NCBI GenBank assembly: GCA_963820395.1
Contig: CAWGAE010000028.1
Coordinates: 124,001 to 188,000 of the forward strand
Origin: DATFVJ01 sp963820395
GTDB lineage: Bacteria > Actinomycetota > Actinomycetes > Streptosporangiales > Streptosporangiaceae
Reading direction: 5' to 3'
DNA: 64,000 nt
A program made the translations under genes and the position numbers. Below, piece by piece: positions 49,645 to 59,515 of this stretch (position 1 is the stretch's first letter; every line of letters begins with the position of its first letter). The notes beneath the pieces are model-generated. The model did not search any database and was not told where the DNA came from. It saw only the letters and a program-made list of their open reading frames with translations.

Positions 49645-50106
49645 TCAGGCGCCCGCGAGTGCGGCCCGCTGGCGCATGAGCCCAGCCAGGGCGGCCGCGA
49701 GCGCGGCCGGGTCGATGGGGTGGCTGACCACGGAATCGGCACGGCTCCAGGTAGCCAGCCAGCCGTCATCGGGCCGGCCGATAATCAGGAGCACCGGCGG
49801 GCAGTTGTATATCTCGTCCTTGGCCTGCCTGCACACCCCCATCCCGCCCGCGGGCTGCGCCTCACCATCGAGCACCATGATGTCGACGCCGCCCGCGTCG
49901 AGCCGGCGGAAGACCGTGGGCTCGGTCGCGCACTCGATGAGCTCGGCCGTCGGGACATCCGGCGCGGGCCGGCGCCCGATGGCAAGCCGGATCGTGGCGC
50001 GGGTGCCGGCATCGTGGCTGTAGACGAGTACCTTTACCGGTTTTTCCCGCGACGGGTGCTGGTGCACTTCCGACGATCCTTCGGTACCGCTCATGTATTC
50101 GTCCAT
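49645..50106 (-). CDS. Degenerate response-regulator receiver domain protein
   Basis: About 153 residues. The fold follows a receiver: VKVLVYSHDAGTRATIRLAI (strand 1/helix 1), VDIMVLDGEA with an Asp at the phosphorylation position, VLLIIGRPDD (strand 4) and SVVSHPIDPAALAAALAGLM (strand 5/helix 5). The acidic pair of strand 1 is changed and the invariant Lys of strand 5 is His, so phosphotransfer is unlikely. No DNA-binding domain is attached. It is divergent from ctaE. ATG 50106 or 50094 could be the start; neither has a strong ribosome site. Confidence 0.75.
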   Translation of the reverse strand: MDEYMSGTEGSSEVHQHPSREKPVKVLVYSHDAGTRATIRLAIGRRPAPDVPTAELIECATEPTVFRRLDAGGVDIMVLDGEAQPAGGMGVCRQAKDEIYNCPPVLLIIGRPDDGWLATWSRADSVVSHPIDPAALAAALAGLMRQRAALAGA

Positions 50107-50347
50107 CGGTTGGCCGCTGCGTGGCAACGGGTGCGGGTCCATCGGCGTACGCAAGGATGCTAGTGCAGGTCTCAGCATGTTCTTCTGGGTGCTTGTGAAG
50201 TCCTCGCCGTGAGGCGAGCGACTCCCGCGGGGGCTGGTGGGGCGGGCTTTGCGAACGCGAGCCGACACTGGCACTTCCGGGTTTGCACCCCCCTTCCGGC
50301 AGCGAGTGCGGGGGGTGCGCGACGCGCGGCCGCCGGGTATCGCAATA

Positions 50348-51013
50348 ATGGCCCACGTGGCGACAGTAAGCACGGCCGCGACGGCACCACGGGCGCCGTC
50401 CTCGAATCGGCCGAACCTCGTCAGCGTGGGCACCATCATCTGGCTGTCCTCCGAGCTCATGTTCTTTGCGGCGCTGTTCGCGATGTACTTCACGGTGCGC
50501 TCGGTCACCAAGGGGGCGGGAGGCATCTGGCCAGGGGCACACCTGGACCGGCCGTTCGCGTCGATCAACACGACCGTCCTCGTACTCTCCAGCGTCACCT
50601 GCCAGATGGGCGTCTTCGCCGTCGAGCGCGGGAAAATCAGGCGGACCGGCCCGCTGCTGCGGCCGATGTTCTGGAAGCTCAGGTGGGGCCTGCGCGAGTG
50701 GTACGTGCTCTCCTTCCTGATGGGCCTGTTCTTCATCTGCGGCCAGGCGTACGAATACCACGACCTGGTCACAAAGCAGGGCGTGACGCTGTCGTCGAGC
50801 GGCTACGGGTCGGTGTTCTACCTGACCACTGGCTTCCACTTCCTGCACGTTAGCGGGGGGCTGGTGGCGTTCCTTTTCATCCTTGGACGGACGTTCGCCG
50901 CAAAACGCTTCACCTATGAGCAGCAGACCAGCGCCATCGTCGTCTCGTACTACTGGCACTTTGTCGACGTGGTGTGGATCGGCCTCTTCGCCACCATCTA
51001 TCTCATCCACTGA
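50348..51013 (+). CDS. ctaE: Cytochrome c oxidase subunit III
   Basis: An integral membrane subunit of aa3 oxidase, 221 residues, five helices as usual in bacterial short forms. Motifs: IIWLSSELMFFAALFAMYF, YVLSFLMGLFFICGQAYEY (conserved Glu), GFHFLHVSGG and SYYWHFVDVVWIGLFATIYL. ATG 50348 is adopted because the reading upstream is hydrophilic and not family-like; no ribosome site is visible. It heads ctaE-qcrC-qcrA-qcrB, the standard actinobacterial order that builds the bc-aa3 supercomplex. Confidence 0.95.
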   Translation: MAHVATVSTAATAPRAPSSNRPNLVSVGTIIWLSSELMFFAALFAMYFTVRSVTKGAGGIWPGAHLDRPFASINTTVLVLSSVTCQMGVFAVERGKIRRTGPLLRPMFWKLRWGLREWYVLSFLMGLFFICGQAYEYHDLVTKQGVTLSSSGYGSVFYLTTGFHFLHVSGGLVAFLFILGRTFAAKRFTYEQQTSAIVVSYYWHFVDVVWIGLFATIYLIH

Positions 51014-51031
51014 GCGGAGACAGGGACAGCA

Positions 51032-51832
51032 GTGAGCTGGATCACCGCGAGGCGGCGGCACCCGGCAGCCGGGTATGCCGTCGTCATTCTCGGGCTCGTG
51101 CTTGTCGGCGTGGTCTACGCGGCGCTCGCCGGGCACGGTGCCTCGGCGGCCGGCATTCCCCCGGGTTCGTCCGCGCAGGAAGTCGCCCAGGGCAGGCAGT
51201 TGTACGAGGTTAGCTGCGCAACCTGCCACGGCATGAACGCCGAGGGCACCGCCAGGGGCCCGAGCCTCATCGGGGTCGGGGCCGCGGCCGTCGACTTCCA
51301 GGTGAGCACCGGCCGCATGCCGGCCAAGACCATGGGCGCACAAGTGCCACAGAAGCCCCCGACCCTCGACGCAGCGCAGACACAGGCGCTCGCCGCCTAC
51401 ATCGCCTCGCTGGGCGGCGGCCCGCCGGTCCCGGCGGCGGCGCAGGTCAGCCCCGCGGGCGCCAACGTGGGGCTCGGCCAGCAGATCTTCGTCGCCGAGT
51501 GCGCCCAGTGCCATAACTTCAGCGGCGCGGGGGGCGCGCTGACCTACGGCAAGTACGCACCCGCTCTCACCTCGGCGACCCCGACACAGATCTACGAAGC
51601 AATGCTGACCGGCCCGCAGTCCATGCCGGTCTTCAATGACACGACAGTCACTCCAAGCGAGAAGCGGGACATCATCCGGTACGTCACGCAGACCCGGTCG
51701 GAACCCAATCCAGGCGGCTTCAGCCTGGGCCGTGTCGGACCCGTCACCGAAGGTCTCGTCGGCTGGCTGGCCGGCATCGGCGTGCTGATCCTGGCCGCCA
51801 TTTGGATCACTGCGAAGCAGCGTGAGCAATGA
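51032..51832 (+). CDS. qcrC: Cytochrome bc complex dihaem cytochrome c subunit
   Basis: 266 residues with an N-terminal membrane anchor (AVVILGLVLVGVVYAALA), two class I cytochrome c domains with haem motifs CATCHG and CAQCHN and downstream Met ligands (GRMPAKTMG and TGPQSMPVF), and a C-terminal helix (GWLAGIGVLILAAIWI). This fused cytochrome replaces the soluble cytochrome c in actinobacteria. GTG 51032 starts it; the stop overlaps qcrA by 4 bases. Confidence 0.96.
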   Translation: MSWITARRRHPAAGYAVVILGLVLVGVVYAALAGHGASAAGIPPGSSAQEVAQGRQLYEVSCATCHGMNAEGTARGPSLIGVGAAAVDFQVSTGRMPAKTMGAQVPQKPPTLDAAQTQALAAYIASLGGGPPVPAAAQVSPAGANVGLGQQIFVAECAQCHNFSGAGGALTYGKYAPALTSATPTQIYEAMLTGPQSMPVFNDTTVTPSEKRDIIRYVTQTRSEPNPGGFSLGRVGPVTEGLVGWLAGIGVLILAAIWITAKQREQ

Positions 51833-52914
51833 CTGACCAAGACGATCACTTCGATGGCCCGCGTGGCGACCAGGCGAGCCGGAAAAGAACTGGCATCGCG
51901 CGCCGCCGCGTGATCGGCACTCCGTCATCCGCTACGTCGCGGCGCCTACTCGGCGACGGCGGCGCGGGTGACCGGCCGGCGACCGCGACCAAGCCGCGTG
52001 AGCTGCCCGCCGACCTGCCCAACCCGGAAAGAGCCAAGCGCGTCGAGCGGGTCGTGGCGTTGTGCTTCACGATTTCCGTTCTCGCGAGCCTGGCGTTCAT
52101 CGCGAGCTACGTGATCTTCCCGGTTCACTCGATCGACAAGGTCCTCAAGTCCAATCTCGGGCTGGGCCTGTCCATGACCGTGGCTCTCCTCGCCCTGGGG
52201 GTTGGCGCCACGATCTGGGTCCGGCACCTGATGCCGCACGTCGAGCTCACCGAGGCGCGCAAGCCGCTCGCCTCCCCCGAGCAGGACCGTGCGGCCTTCG
52301 CGGAGACATTCGCGGAGGGCGCCGAGGCGAGCCAGTTCGTCAAACGCCCGCTGGTGCGGCGCACCCTGCTCGCGGCGAGCCTCGCGCTGGGGATCGCCCC
52401 TCTCGTCCTGCTTCGCGACCTCGGCCCGCTACCCCGCAAGCAACTGGACTACACCGCCTGGAAGAAGGGCACCCGTCTGGTTGTATTCGGAAGTAACAAT
52501 CCGATCACACCCGCCGAATTCAGCACGCCGGGCGGGATCATCACTGTGATTCCGGAGGGAACAGCCGACGACCTCGAGGCGCTGGCAAAGGCGGTCGTGC
52601 TCATCATCAAGTTCCGGCCGGAGGAACTGCTGCCGCCAACCGTGCTGAACTGGACGGTGGATGGCATCGTCGCCTACTCCAAGATCTGCACGCATGTCGG
52701 CTGCCCGGCGGCTCTGTACGAACACACGACGCACCACATCCTGTGCCCGTGCCATCAGTCGACGTTCGACGCGCAGCGCGGCGCGAAGGTAATCTTCGGC
52801 CCAGCGCCACGGGCCCTTCCGCAGTTGCCGATCACCGTCGACGCCGCGGGCTACCTCGTCGCGCAGAGCGATTTCCATGAGCCGGTCGGCCCGAGCTTCT
52901 GGGAGCTAGGATGA
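51829..52914 (+). CDS. qcrA: Cytochrome bc complex Rieske iron-sulfur subunit
   Basis: 361 residues with three predicted N-terminal helices, as in other actinobacterial QcrA (the family elsewhere has one). Two precede TLLAASLALGIAPLVLL, the third. The [2Fe-2S] ligands are CTHVGC and CPCHQS, about 20 residues apart. It passes electrons from menaquinol to QcrC. It is coupled by 4-base overlaps to qcrC and qcrB. Confidence 0.96.
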   Translation: MTDQDDHFDGPRGDQASRKRTGIARRRVIGTPSSATSRRLLGDGGAGDRPATATKPRELPADLPNPERAKRVERVVALCFTISVLASLAFIASYVIFPVHSIDKVLKSNLGLGLSMTVALLALGVGATIWVRHLMPHVELTEARKPLASPEQDRAAFAETFAEGAEASQFVKRPLVRRTLLAASLALGIAPLVLLRDLGPLPRKQLDYTAWKKGTRLVVFGSNNPITPAEFSTPGGIITVIPEGTADDLEALAKAVVLIIKFRPEELLPPTVLNWTVDGIVAYSKICTHVGCPAALYEHTTHHILCPCHQSTFDAQRGAKVIFGPAPRALPQLPITVDAAGYLVAQSDFHEPVGPSFWELG

Positions 52915-54557
52915 GCAACGCTGACAAGGCGCTGAGCGGCGTCGGAGGATACCTGGACGACCGGTTCCGCGGCGCTCGGCCAGTCCGATCCTTCCTCAAG
53001 AAGATCTTTCCGGATCACTGGTCTTTCCTGCTCGGCGAGATCGCGCTCTACACGTTCATCATCTTGCTGCTCACCGGCACCTTTCTCTCGCTGTTCTTCA
53101 AGCCGAGCATGACGCAGATCGTGTACCACGGCTCCTACACCAAGCTCCATGGCGTGCGGATGAGCGAGGCCTACGCCTCGACGCTCAACATCAGCTTCGA
53201 CATCCGTGGCGGGCTGCTGATGCGGCAGATTCACCACTGGGCCGCCATCCTGTTCCTCGCCGCGATCATGGCGCACATGCTCCGGATCTTCTTCACCGGC
53301 GCCTTCCGCAAGCCGCGCGAGATCAACTGGCTGATCGGCGTCACCCTGCTCACGCTCGGCATCCTCGAGGGATTCGTCGGCTACTCGCTCCCCGATGACC
53401 TGCTATCCGGCACGGGGCTGCGCATCCTCGAGGGAGTACTGCTGTCGATCCCGATTGTCGGCACGTATGTGACCTTCTTCGTATTCGGCGGCCAGTTCCC
53501 CGGCCAGGACATCGTCCCGCGGATGTACGTCGTTCACATCCTGCTGATCCCCGCCCTCATCCTGGCGCTGGTGGCCGCGCACCTGTTCTTCATGTTCCAC
53601 CAGAAGCACACCCAGTTCTCCGGCAAGGGCCGCACCGACCGGAACGTCGTGGGGTCGCCGATGTACCCGTACTTCATGGCCAAGACGGGCGCCTGGTTCT
53701 TCTTCGTCTTCGCCGTAACCGCCGGGCTCTCCACGTTCGCGCAGATCAACCCGATCTGGCTGTTCGGGCCCTACAACCCCGCGGCGATCTCGGCCGGCTC
53801 GCAGCCCGACTTCTACATGGGCTGGCTGGAGGGCGCGCTGCGGATGATGCCGGCCTGGCAGATCACCGCGTGGGGCCACACGCTCAGCCTGAGCGTCTTC
53901 ATCCCGGCACTCTTGGTTTTTGGCGCGCTGATGACCGGCCTTGCGCTTTACCCGTTCCTCGAGCAGTGGGTGACCGGGGACAAACGGGAGCACCATGTGC
54001 TCGACCGGCCGCGCAACTCACCGACCCGAACCGCGATCGGCGTGGGCGGCGTCACCTTCTACGGCGTGCTGTGGCTGCTCGGCGGCAACGACCTGATCGC
54101 CCGGTTCTTCGACATCCAGTTGTACTGGACGAGCTGGTTCGGCCGGGTCACCATCATCGTCGGGCCGATCATTGCGTACTTCATCACCAAGCGGGTCTGC
54201 CTCGGCCTGCAGCGCAAGGACCGCGAGTTGCTCGAGCACGGGGTCGAGACCGGGATCGTCCTGATGAAGCCGCAAGGCGAGTTCGTCGAGGTGACCCGGC
54301 CGGTATCGGAAGATTCCCGTGCCGTGCTCACCACCAGGAATGAAGTGCCCCAACTGACGGCTGCGCAGGCGACGGACGAGAATGGCGTGCCGTCTCCGGC
54401 GGGGCATGGCGTAATGGGCAGGCTCCGCACACGGCTCAACCACGTATTCGCCGAGGAGATCCCGCTTTCCGATGGCCACGGAGGGAACGGGCACGGCGGC
54501 GACGGCCATCCCGAGCTTCCAGTCGGCGCTGACAAGCGGTCGGAGCCGCCCGGGTAG
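52911..54557 (+). CDS. qcrB: Cytochrome bc complex cytochrome b subunit
   Basis: 548 residues, eight or nine helices. Haem-ligand helices contain QIHHWAAILFLAAIMAHMLR and ALVAAHLFFMFHQKH split by loops, and the quinol site PDFYMGWLEGALR replaces the PEWY motif region as in other actinobacteria. A C-terminal extension of about 120 residues beyond the last helix ends in Gly/His-rich repeats (GHGGNGHGGDGH). Last gene of ctaE-qcrCAB. Confidence 0.96.
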   Translation: MSNADKALSGVGGYLDDRFRGARPVRSFLKKIFPDHWSFLLGEIALYTFIILLLTGTFLSLFFKPSMTQIVYHGSYTKLHGVRMSEAYASTLNISFDIRGGLLMRQIHHWAAILFLAAIMAHMLRIFFTGAFRKPREINWLIGVTLLTLGILEGFVGYSLPDDLLSGTGLRILEGVLLSIPIVGTYVTFFVFGGQFPGQDIVPRMYVVHILLIPALILALVAAHLFFMFHQKHTQFSGKGRTDRNVVGSPMYPYFMAKTGAWFFFVFAVTAGLSTFAQINPIWLFGPYNPAAISAGSQPDFYMGWLEGALRMMPAWQITAWGHTLSLSVFIPALLVFGALMTGLALYPFLEQWVTGDKREHHVLDRPRNSPTRTAIGVGGVTFYGVLWLLGGNDLIARFFDIQLYWTSWFGRVTIIVGPIIAYFITKRVCLGLQRKDRELLEHGVETGIVLMKPQGEFVEVTRPVSEDSRAVLTTRNEVPQLTAAQATDENGVPSPAGHGVMGRLRTRLNHVFAEEIPLSDGHGGNGHGGDGHPELPVGADKRSEPPG

Positions 54558-54988
54558 CGCCAGCCAGCCGGACCCAACGGAGCCGACGAGCCGGTCGTAG
54601 CGCTGGGAGCACGTCAAGCGGAGGACCTTGCGGCGGCCATGGTCAGCGTGTCAGGAGCGGCAAACTAGCTGCCACCTGGTGGTCCCGCCACCACGGCCTG
54701 CTTCAGCGGCCCGGTGACATGTCCAGGGCGGCGGTAAACGTTCCCGCGGGCGCGGGTCGTGCGGAACCGAAACCTACGATTCGCACGCCACCGCCGCCAA
54801 AAACGCGCGACAACCTGCAAATAGGGGCTGGTATCGAGCGGCGGGTTTACGGCTCGGTCCCCACCGAACTCATCCCGGCCGGATCGGTCCATCGCGTGCA
54901 TGACCAAAAACGCACATGCCTCCGCGCGCTCGGTGACCTCCAACATCGTGACCTGCAACACCCCGGACGGGCAGGGCGCCCGCGCGGC
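54558..54988. other. Intergenic, no gene seen
   Basis: About 430 bases between the converging qcrB and ctaF genes. An ORF on the minus strand (54665-54961, 98 residues) has no recognisable motif or ribosome binding site and is not accepted. No strong hairpin was noticed. Confidence 0.5.
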
Positions 54989-55384
54989 TCAGTGCGCGTA
55001 ATGACCCCGGTAGTACTCGAATACAAACCCGATCGCGGACAACAGGACGCACAGCATCCCGATCAGGAAGAGCCACCAGCCGACCGCCATCCCAAAGGCA
55101 GCGAGGGCCGCCGACAGGCCCAGGATAAGGGGCCACCAACTGTGCGGGCTGAAGAACCCGATTTCGCCTGTCCCCTCGCTGATATCGGCATCGGGGTTGT
55201 CCTCGGTCCGCTTGGGCAGCCTGCGGCCGGTGAACAGCACGTAGAAGCCGGTCAGGAAGGCAAGGCCGACGGTGATACCGAGGGCGGTCGCTCCAGTCGG
55301 GTCGTAGGACGTGAACCAGTAGATGACATCCACCACGCCGAAGAACACCGCGCACCCGAGGAACAGGGCACCTTCGACCTTCAT
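54989..55384 (-). CDS. ctaF: Cytochrome c oxidase subunit IV (actinobacterial CtaF)
   Basis: 131 residues with four membrane segments (ALFLGCAVFFGVVDVIYWF, ALGITVGLAFLTGFYVLF, then two at the C-terminus) and the family motifs EIGFFSPHSWWPL and GFVFEYYRGHYAH at the end. It is a small structural subunit of the aa3 oxidase. It follows ctaD on the same strand after 156 bases. Confidence 0.93.
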   Translation of the reverse strand: MKVEGALFLGCAVFFGVVDVIYWFTSYDPTGATALGITVGLAFLTGFYVLFTGRRLPKRTEDNPDADISEGTGEIGFFSPHSWWPLILGLSAALAAFGMAVGWWLFLIGMLCVLLSAIGFVFEYYRGHYAH

Positions 55385-55540
55385 CCGTTACCTCGCGCGA
55401 GAGGACTGATTCCGTAGCGGCACACGCCACAACCGCTCTCCTGCCGACCCGACCCGCACCAACCGGGATCGGCCGCGCGGGCGGGCGATAGGGGCCGGCC
55501 AAGCATGGCTGTACTCACCTGCAAATCACCTACTGATCAT

Positions 55541-57232
55541 CTACTCGATCGCCGGTCGAGCCGAACCGGCGGGATGTACGGGTCGACCCGAAACCACATG
55601 CGGGTGATGCAGGTCGAATGCGGGCCGCTCGGAGCGGATCCGTGGAATCCGGGTGAAGTTGTGCCGCGGCGGCGGGCAACTGGTAGCCCACTCAAGCGAG
55701 TTGCTGAAGCCCCACGGGTCATCCTCTGTCACCCTCTCGCCGTGCCGCGCGGTAATGTACACGTTCCAGAGAAAGAACAACGTGGAGGCACCGAGGATGA
55801 ATGAGCCGATCGAAGAGATCTCATTCAGCGTGCCGAAGCCCGCATTCGCCGGGTAGGTGGCGTAGCGCCGCGGCATCCCCATCACCCCGAGCCAGTGCTG
55901 CACGAGGAACGTCATGTGGAAGCCGATGAACAGGGTCCAGAAATGCCACTTCCCGAGCGTCTCGTTCAGCATCTTGCCCGTCATCTTCGGCCACCAGAAG
56001 TAGAAGCCGGAGAACATCGCGAACACGACGGTGCCGAACAGCACGTAGTGGAAGTGCGCCACGACGAAGTAGGAGTCGCTGACGGCGAAGTCAAGCGGCG
56101 GTGAGGCCAGGATGACACCGGTGATGCCGCCGAAAAGGAACGTCACGAGGAACCCGAGCGCGAACAGCATCGATGTCTCGAACGTCAGCTGACCATGCCA
56201 GATCGTGCCCACCCAGTTGAAGAATTTCACCCCGGTCGGCACCGCGATCAGGAAGGTCATGAACGAGAAGAAAGGCAGCAGCACCGCGCCCGTGGTGAAC
56301 ATGTGGTGCGCCCATACGGTCATCGACAGTCCAGCGATCGCGATCGTGGCACCGACCAGGCTCTTGTAGCCGAACAGTCCCTTGCGGGAAAACACCGGCA
56401 GCACTTCGGTGATGATTCCGAAGAAGGGCAGCGCGACGATATAGACCTCTGGATGGCCGAAGAACCAGAACAGGTGCTGCCAGAGGATCGCCCCGCCGTC
56501 GGCCGCGTCGAACACGCGCGCCCCGAGCTTGCGGTCAAGCTCGAGCACCAGCAGCGCCGCCGCGAGCACCGGAAACGCCATCAGCACAAGCATGCTGGTG
56601 AGCAGGATGTTCCAGGTGAAGATGGGCATCCGGAACATGGTCATGCCAGGGCAGCGCATGCAGAAGATCGTTGTGACGAAGTTGACCCCGCCAAGGATCG
56701 TGCCCAGCCCTGCGAGCGTCAAGCCCATGATCCACATGTCACCGCCGATGCCCGGTGAATACACGGGATTGGTCAGCGGGGAATAGGCATACCAGCCGAA
56801 CGACGCCGCTCCGCCCGGGGCGATGAAGCTGAAGAGCAGTATCAGCCCCCCGAACAGGAACATGTAGTAACTCAGCAGGTTGAGCCGGGGAAAGGCGACG
56901 TCGGGTGATCCGATCTGCAGCGGCACCAGCTCGTTCGCGAACCCGACGAACAGCGGTGTGGCGAACAACAGCAACATGAGCGTGCCGTGCATGGTGAACA
57001 GCTGGTTGTACTGCTCGTTCGACACCATGCGCTGGTCCGGCCGCATTAGCTGGGCCCGCATGATCAACGCCATGAGGCCGGCGATGAGGAAGAAGGCGAA
57101 CGACGTGATGAGGTACAGGTGACCGATCACCTTGTGGTCGGTCGAGGACGCCCAGGAGGCGAGGATCGAACCCTTGCGCGTGGGAGGCTGATGCTCCTCT
57201 ACTCCAGGGACCGGCTGCTGAGTGGTAGTCAC
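55541..57232 (-). CDS. ctaD: Cytochrome c oxidase subunit I
   Basis: Catalytic subunit holding haem a, haem a3 and CuB. FTMHGTLMLLLF carries a haem a His; FWFFGHPEVYIVALP holds the CuB His-Tyr pair; AHHMFTTG supplies two CuB His; and VAHFHYVLFGTVVFAMF holds the last haem ligands. 563 residues, twelve helices. The GTG start overlaps the ctaC stop by 4 bases (GTGA). Confidence 0.97.
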   Translation of the reverse strand: MTTTQQPVPGVEEHQPPTRKGSILASWASSTDHKVIGHLYLITSFAFFLIAGLMALIMRAQLMRPDQRMVSNEQYNQLFTMHGTLMLLLFATPLFVGFANELVPLQIGSPDVAFPRLNLLSYYMFLFGGLILLFSFIAPGGAASFGWYAYSPLTNPVYSPGIGGDMWIMGLTLAGLGTILGGVNFVTTIFCMRCPGMTMFRMPIFTWNILLTSMLVLMAFPVLAAALLVLELDRKLGARVFDAADGGAILWQHLFWFFGHPEVYIVALPFFGIITEVLPVFSRKGLFGYKSLVGATIAIAGLSMTVWAHHMFTTGAVLLPFFSFMTFLIAVPTGVKFFNWVGTIWHGQLTFETSMLFALGFLVTFLFGGITGVILASPPLDFAVSDSYFVVAHFHYVLFGTVVFAMFSGFYFWWPKMTGKMLNETLGKWHFWTLFIGFHMTFLVQHWLGVMGMPRRYATYPANAGFGTLNEISSIGSFILGASTLFFLWNVYITARHGERVTEDDPWGFSNSLEWATSCPPPRHNFTRIPRIRSERPAFDLHHPHVVSGRPVHPAGSARPAIE

Positions 57233-58095
57233 TGGACACTCCCGGCTACTGTCTTCTGAGCTGCCTGCTGGGCGGCGATGAACTGCTTGAACTGGGCCTG
57301 GCTGACAACCTTCACCGTGAACAGCATCTCATCGTGGTACAGGCCGCACAGCTCGGAGCACCGGCCGGCGAAGGTACCCGTCGTCGTGGTGGTGATCTCG
57401 AAGTGATTCGGGTGGCCGGGGATGACGTCCCGCTTGAACAGGAAGGCCGGCACCCAGAACGAATGGATCACGTCCGGCGAGGTCAGGTTGAGGCGGACGG
57501 TCTCCCCGACGGGGAGCACCAGCTGCGGGCCCGAATAGGAGGCGATCTGTGAAATGTCCACGGGGTGTCCGACGACCTGTACGTTCCCGAGGTCCGGGTA
57601 CTGGAACTCCCAGCTCCACTGGAACCCGGTCACGTTCACGACCACGTCGGGATGCGGCGAGAGGTTGTCGATGTAGTTCTCATCGCGCGCGGTGAAGTAG
57701 AAGAGCACGGCGACCATGATGAACGGCACGACCGTGTAGAGCACCTCGATCGGCAGGTTGTAGCGCACCTGCGGTGGCAGTTCGTTGGAGCGCTTGTGGA
57801 AAGCGATCACTGCCCAGATGATCAGGCCCCAGACGAGCGCCCCCACGGCCCACGCCGTTATCCACGAGCCTTGCCACAGGCCGAGGGCGACCTTGCCCTG
57901 CGTCGTGATCGGCTCCGGCATGCCCAGCCGGGTGAACGCGTTCGACGTGCACCCAGCCACGCTGGTGAGCAGCACCGCAAGGACGGCGGCTCGCGATACC
58001 AGCCGTGTCATGGGACGCCTCCCGCGCGCTGCCATCAACCGCCTCGGGCGCGACGGCGTCGGGCGCGCCTTCGGGGCCAGATGGGTGGGACTCAC
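57229..58095 (-). CDS. ctaC: Cytochrome c oxidase subunit II (CuA lipoprotein)
   Basis: 288 residues. A lipobox LLTSVAGC near residue 50 predicts lipid anchoring; two helices follow, then the CuA domain. GFQWSWEFQYPD is the conserved aromatic region and CSELCGLYHDEM contains both Cys, the His and the Met of CuA; a further ligand His is in DVIHSFWVP. GTG 58095 lies eight bases after TACTGT (plus 58104-58109), so it is probably leaderless; the lipobox would also fit internal ATGs. Divergent from the cysteine desulfurase gene. Confidence 0.95.
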   Translation of the reverse strand: MSPTHLAPKARPTPSRPRRLMAARGRRPMTRLVSRAAVLAVLLTSVAGCTSNAFTRLGMPEPITTQGKVALGLWQGSWITAWAVGALVWGLIIWAVIAFHKRSNELPPQVRYNLPIEVLYTVVPFIMVAVLFYFTARDENYIDNLSPHPDVVVNVTGFQWSWEFQYPDLGNVQVVGHPVDISQIASYSGPQLVLPVGETVRLNLTSPDVIHSFWVPAFLFKRDVIPGHPNHFEITTTTTGTFAGRCSELCGLYHDEMLFTVKVVSQAQFKQFIAAQQAAQKTVAGSVQ

Positions 58096-58309
58096 AATGC
58101 GAAACAGTACCGGGCCCGCGCACGCTAGCTTCGGCGGGTCCCCGGTATTTAGCGAATCCACGGGCCTACCGCGCAGCTCACCGCGGCCGGGCCGCCTGCG
58201 GAGCGGCTCCTTGCACCGTACGCCCCTTCCCGTCTCCTTGCCCCGGCGCCCCACGGCGGCGCCCCCCGGGTGCCGCAAAACGCCAGGCCACCCAGCTAGT
58301 GTCGTAGTC

Positions 58310-59515
58310 GTGGCCTATCTGGACGCCGCCTCGACCGAGCCCCTTCATCCAGCCGCGCGGGCCACCCTGCTCAGCGCGCTTGACGACGGCTGGGCCGATC
58401 CTGCCAGGCTGCATGGCGACGGGCGGCGGGCCCGGCTACTGCTCGATCAGGCCAGGCAGCGGGTGGCAACCGTATTTGGCTGCCGCGCGGACGAGCTTTC
58501 CTTCACTGGTTCTGGGACGCAGGCGGTGCACCTCGCGGTGCTCGGGGTCGTGGCGGCGCGGCGCCGGTCCGGGCGGCTGACCCCGCACATAACAGCCAGC
58601 GCGGTCGAGCACTCAAGCGTGCTGCACGCCGTCGGCTACTGCGAGCGGGAAGGCACCGGGGCCACGATCGTCGGGGTCGACGGGCAGGGCCGGGTGGATG
58701 CCGCCGAGTTCGCCGCCGCGCTGAGACCGGCCGCGGCTCCGGCACAAGGTCATGCCGCGCCCCCCGAGCCACCCAGCCGCACAGTGCTCGCCTGCCTGCA
58801 GTCCGCGAACCCCGAGGTCGGAACGATCCAGCCAGTCAATGAGGTCGCGGGCGCATGCCGTTCGGTATCCATACCATTGCTCGTTGACGCGGCGGCGTCG
58901 GCGGGCCGGATGCCCATCCCAGATGGCTGGTCGCTGCTCACCGCGAGCGCACACAAGTGGGGCGGCCCCGCCGGGATCGGCGTGCTGGCCGTGCGCAAGG
59001 GGACCAGGTGGCGAAGCCCGCTGCAGGACGGTGCTCCGCACGACCGCGAGGGTGGGCGGGTGCCCGGATACCCGAACGTGCCCGCCGCTCTCGCCGCCGC
59101 TACCGCCCTCGAAGCCATGGATACCGAACGGCTCACGCGGGAAACCGCGCTCCGCGCTCTCACCGACCGGATGCGTGTGCGGATTCCGGAAGTGGTTCCC
59201 GATACCGTGGTGTACGGTGACCCCGTGCATGGGCTGCCACATATTGTGACGTTCTGCTGTCTCTACGTAAACGGTGAGGCGCTGGTGACGGAACTTGACC
59301 GTGCTGGATTCAGCGTGTCATCGGGAAGCGCATGTACGGCCGACACCCTGCAACCGAGCCATGTTCTAGAGGCAATGGGGGTGGTTACGCATGGGAATGT
59401 CCGGGTATCGCTACCGCGTGCCACCACCGAGGACACGGTCGAGCGGTTCCTCACCGTGCTACCCGACATCGTTGCGCGCCTGCGCGGCACCGCTGATCCG
59501 GCGGTGAGCGCATGA
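58310..59515 (+). CDS. Cysteine desulfurase (class V aminotransferase, NifS-like)
   Basis: 401 residues, PLP-dependent, removes sulfur from cysteine. YLDAASTEPLHP is the usual N-terminus; TASAHKWGGPAGIGVLAVRKG contains the PLP Lys and SVSSGSACTADTLQPSHVL the active-site Cys loop. It overlaps tusA by 4 bases, so the sulfur probably goes to TusA. GTG 58310 follows TAGTGT (58297-58302) by seven bases, a leaderless layout. Confidence 0.93.
   Translation: MAYLDAASTEPLHPAARATLLSALDDGWADPARLHGDGRRARLLLDQARQRVATVFGCRADELSFTGSGTQAVHLAVLGVVAARRRSGRLTPHITASAVEHSSVLHAVGYCEREGTGATIVGVDGQGRVDAAEFAAALRPAAAPAQGHAAPPEPPSRTVLACLQSANPEVGTIQPVNEVAGACRSVSIPLLVDAAASAGRMPIPDGWSLLTASAHKWGGPAGIGVLAVRKGTRWRSPLQDGAPHDREGGRVPGYPNVPAALAAATALEAMDTERLTRETALRALTDRMRVRIPEVVPDTVVYGDPVHGLPHIVTFCCLYVNGEALVTELDRAGFSVSSGSACTADTLQPSHVLEAMGVVTHGNVRVSLPRATTEDTVERFLTVLPDIVARLRGTADPAVSA

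Noticed and set aside
49862..51928. Minus-strand ORF of 688 codons opposite ctaE and qcrC
   Set aside because: Antisense shadow of two clear respiratory genes; composition is His/Arg/Gly-rich without motifs.
54665..54961. 98-codon minus-strand ORF between qcrB and ctaF
   Set aside because: No ribosome site, motif or membrane segment; could be real only if conserved in relatives, which cannot be tested here.
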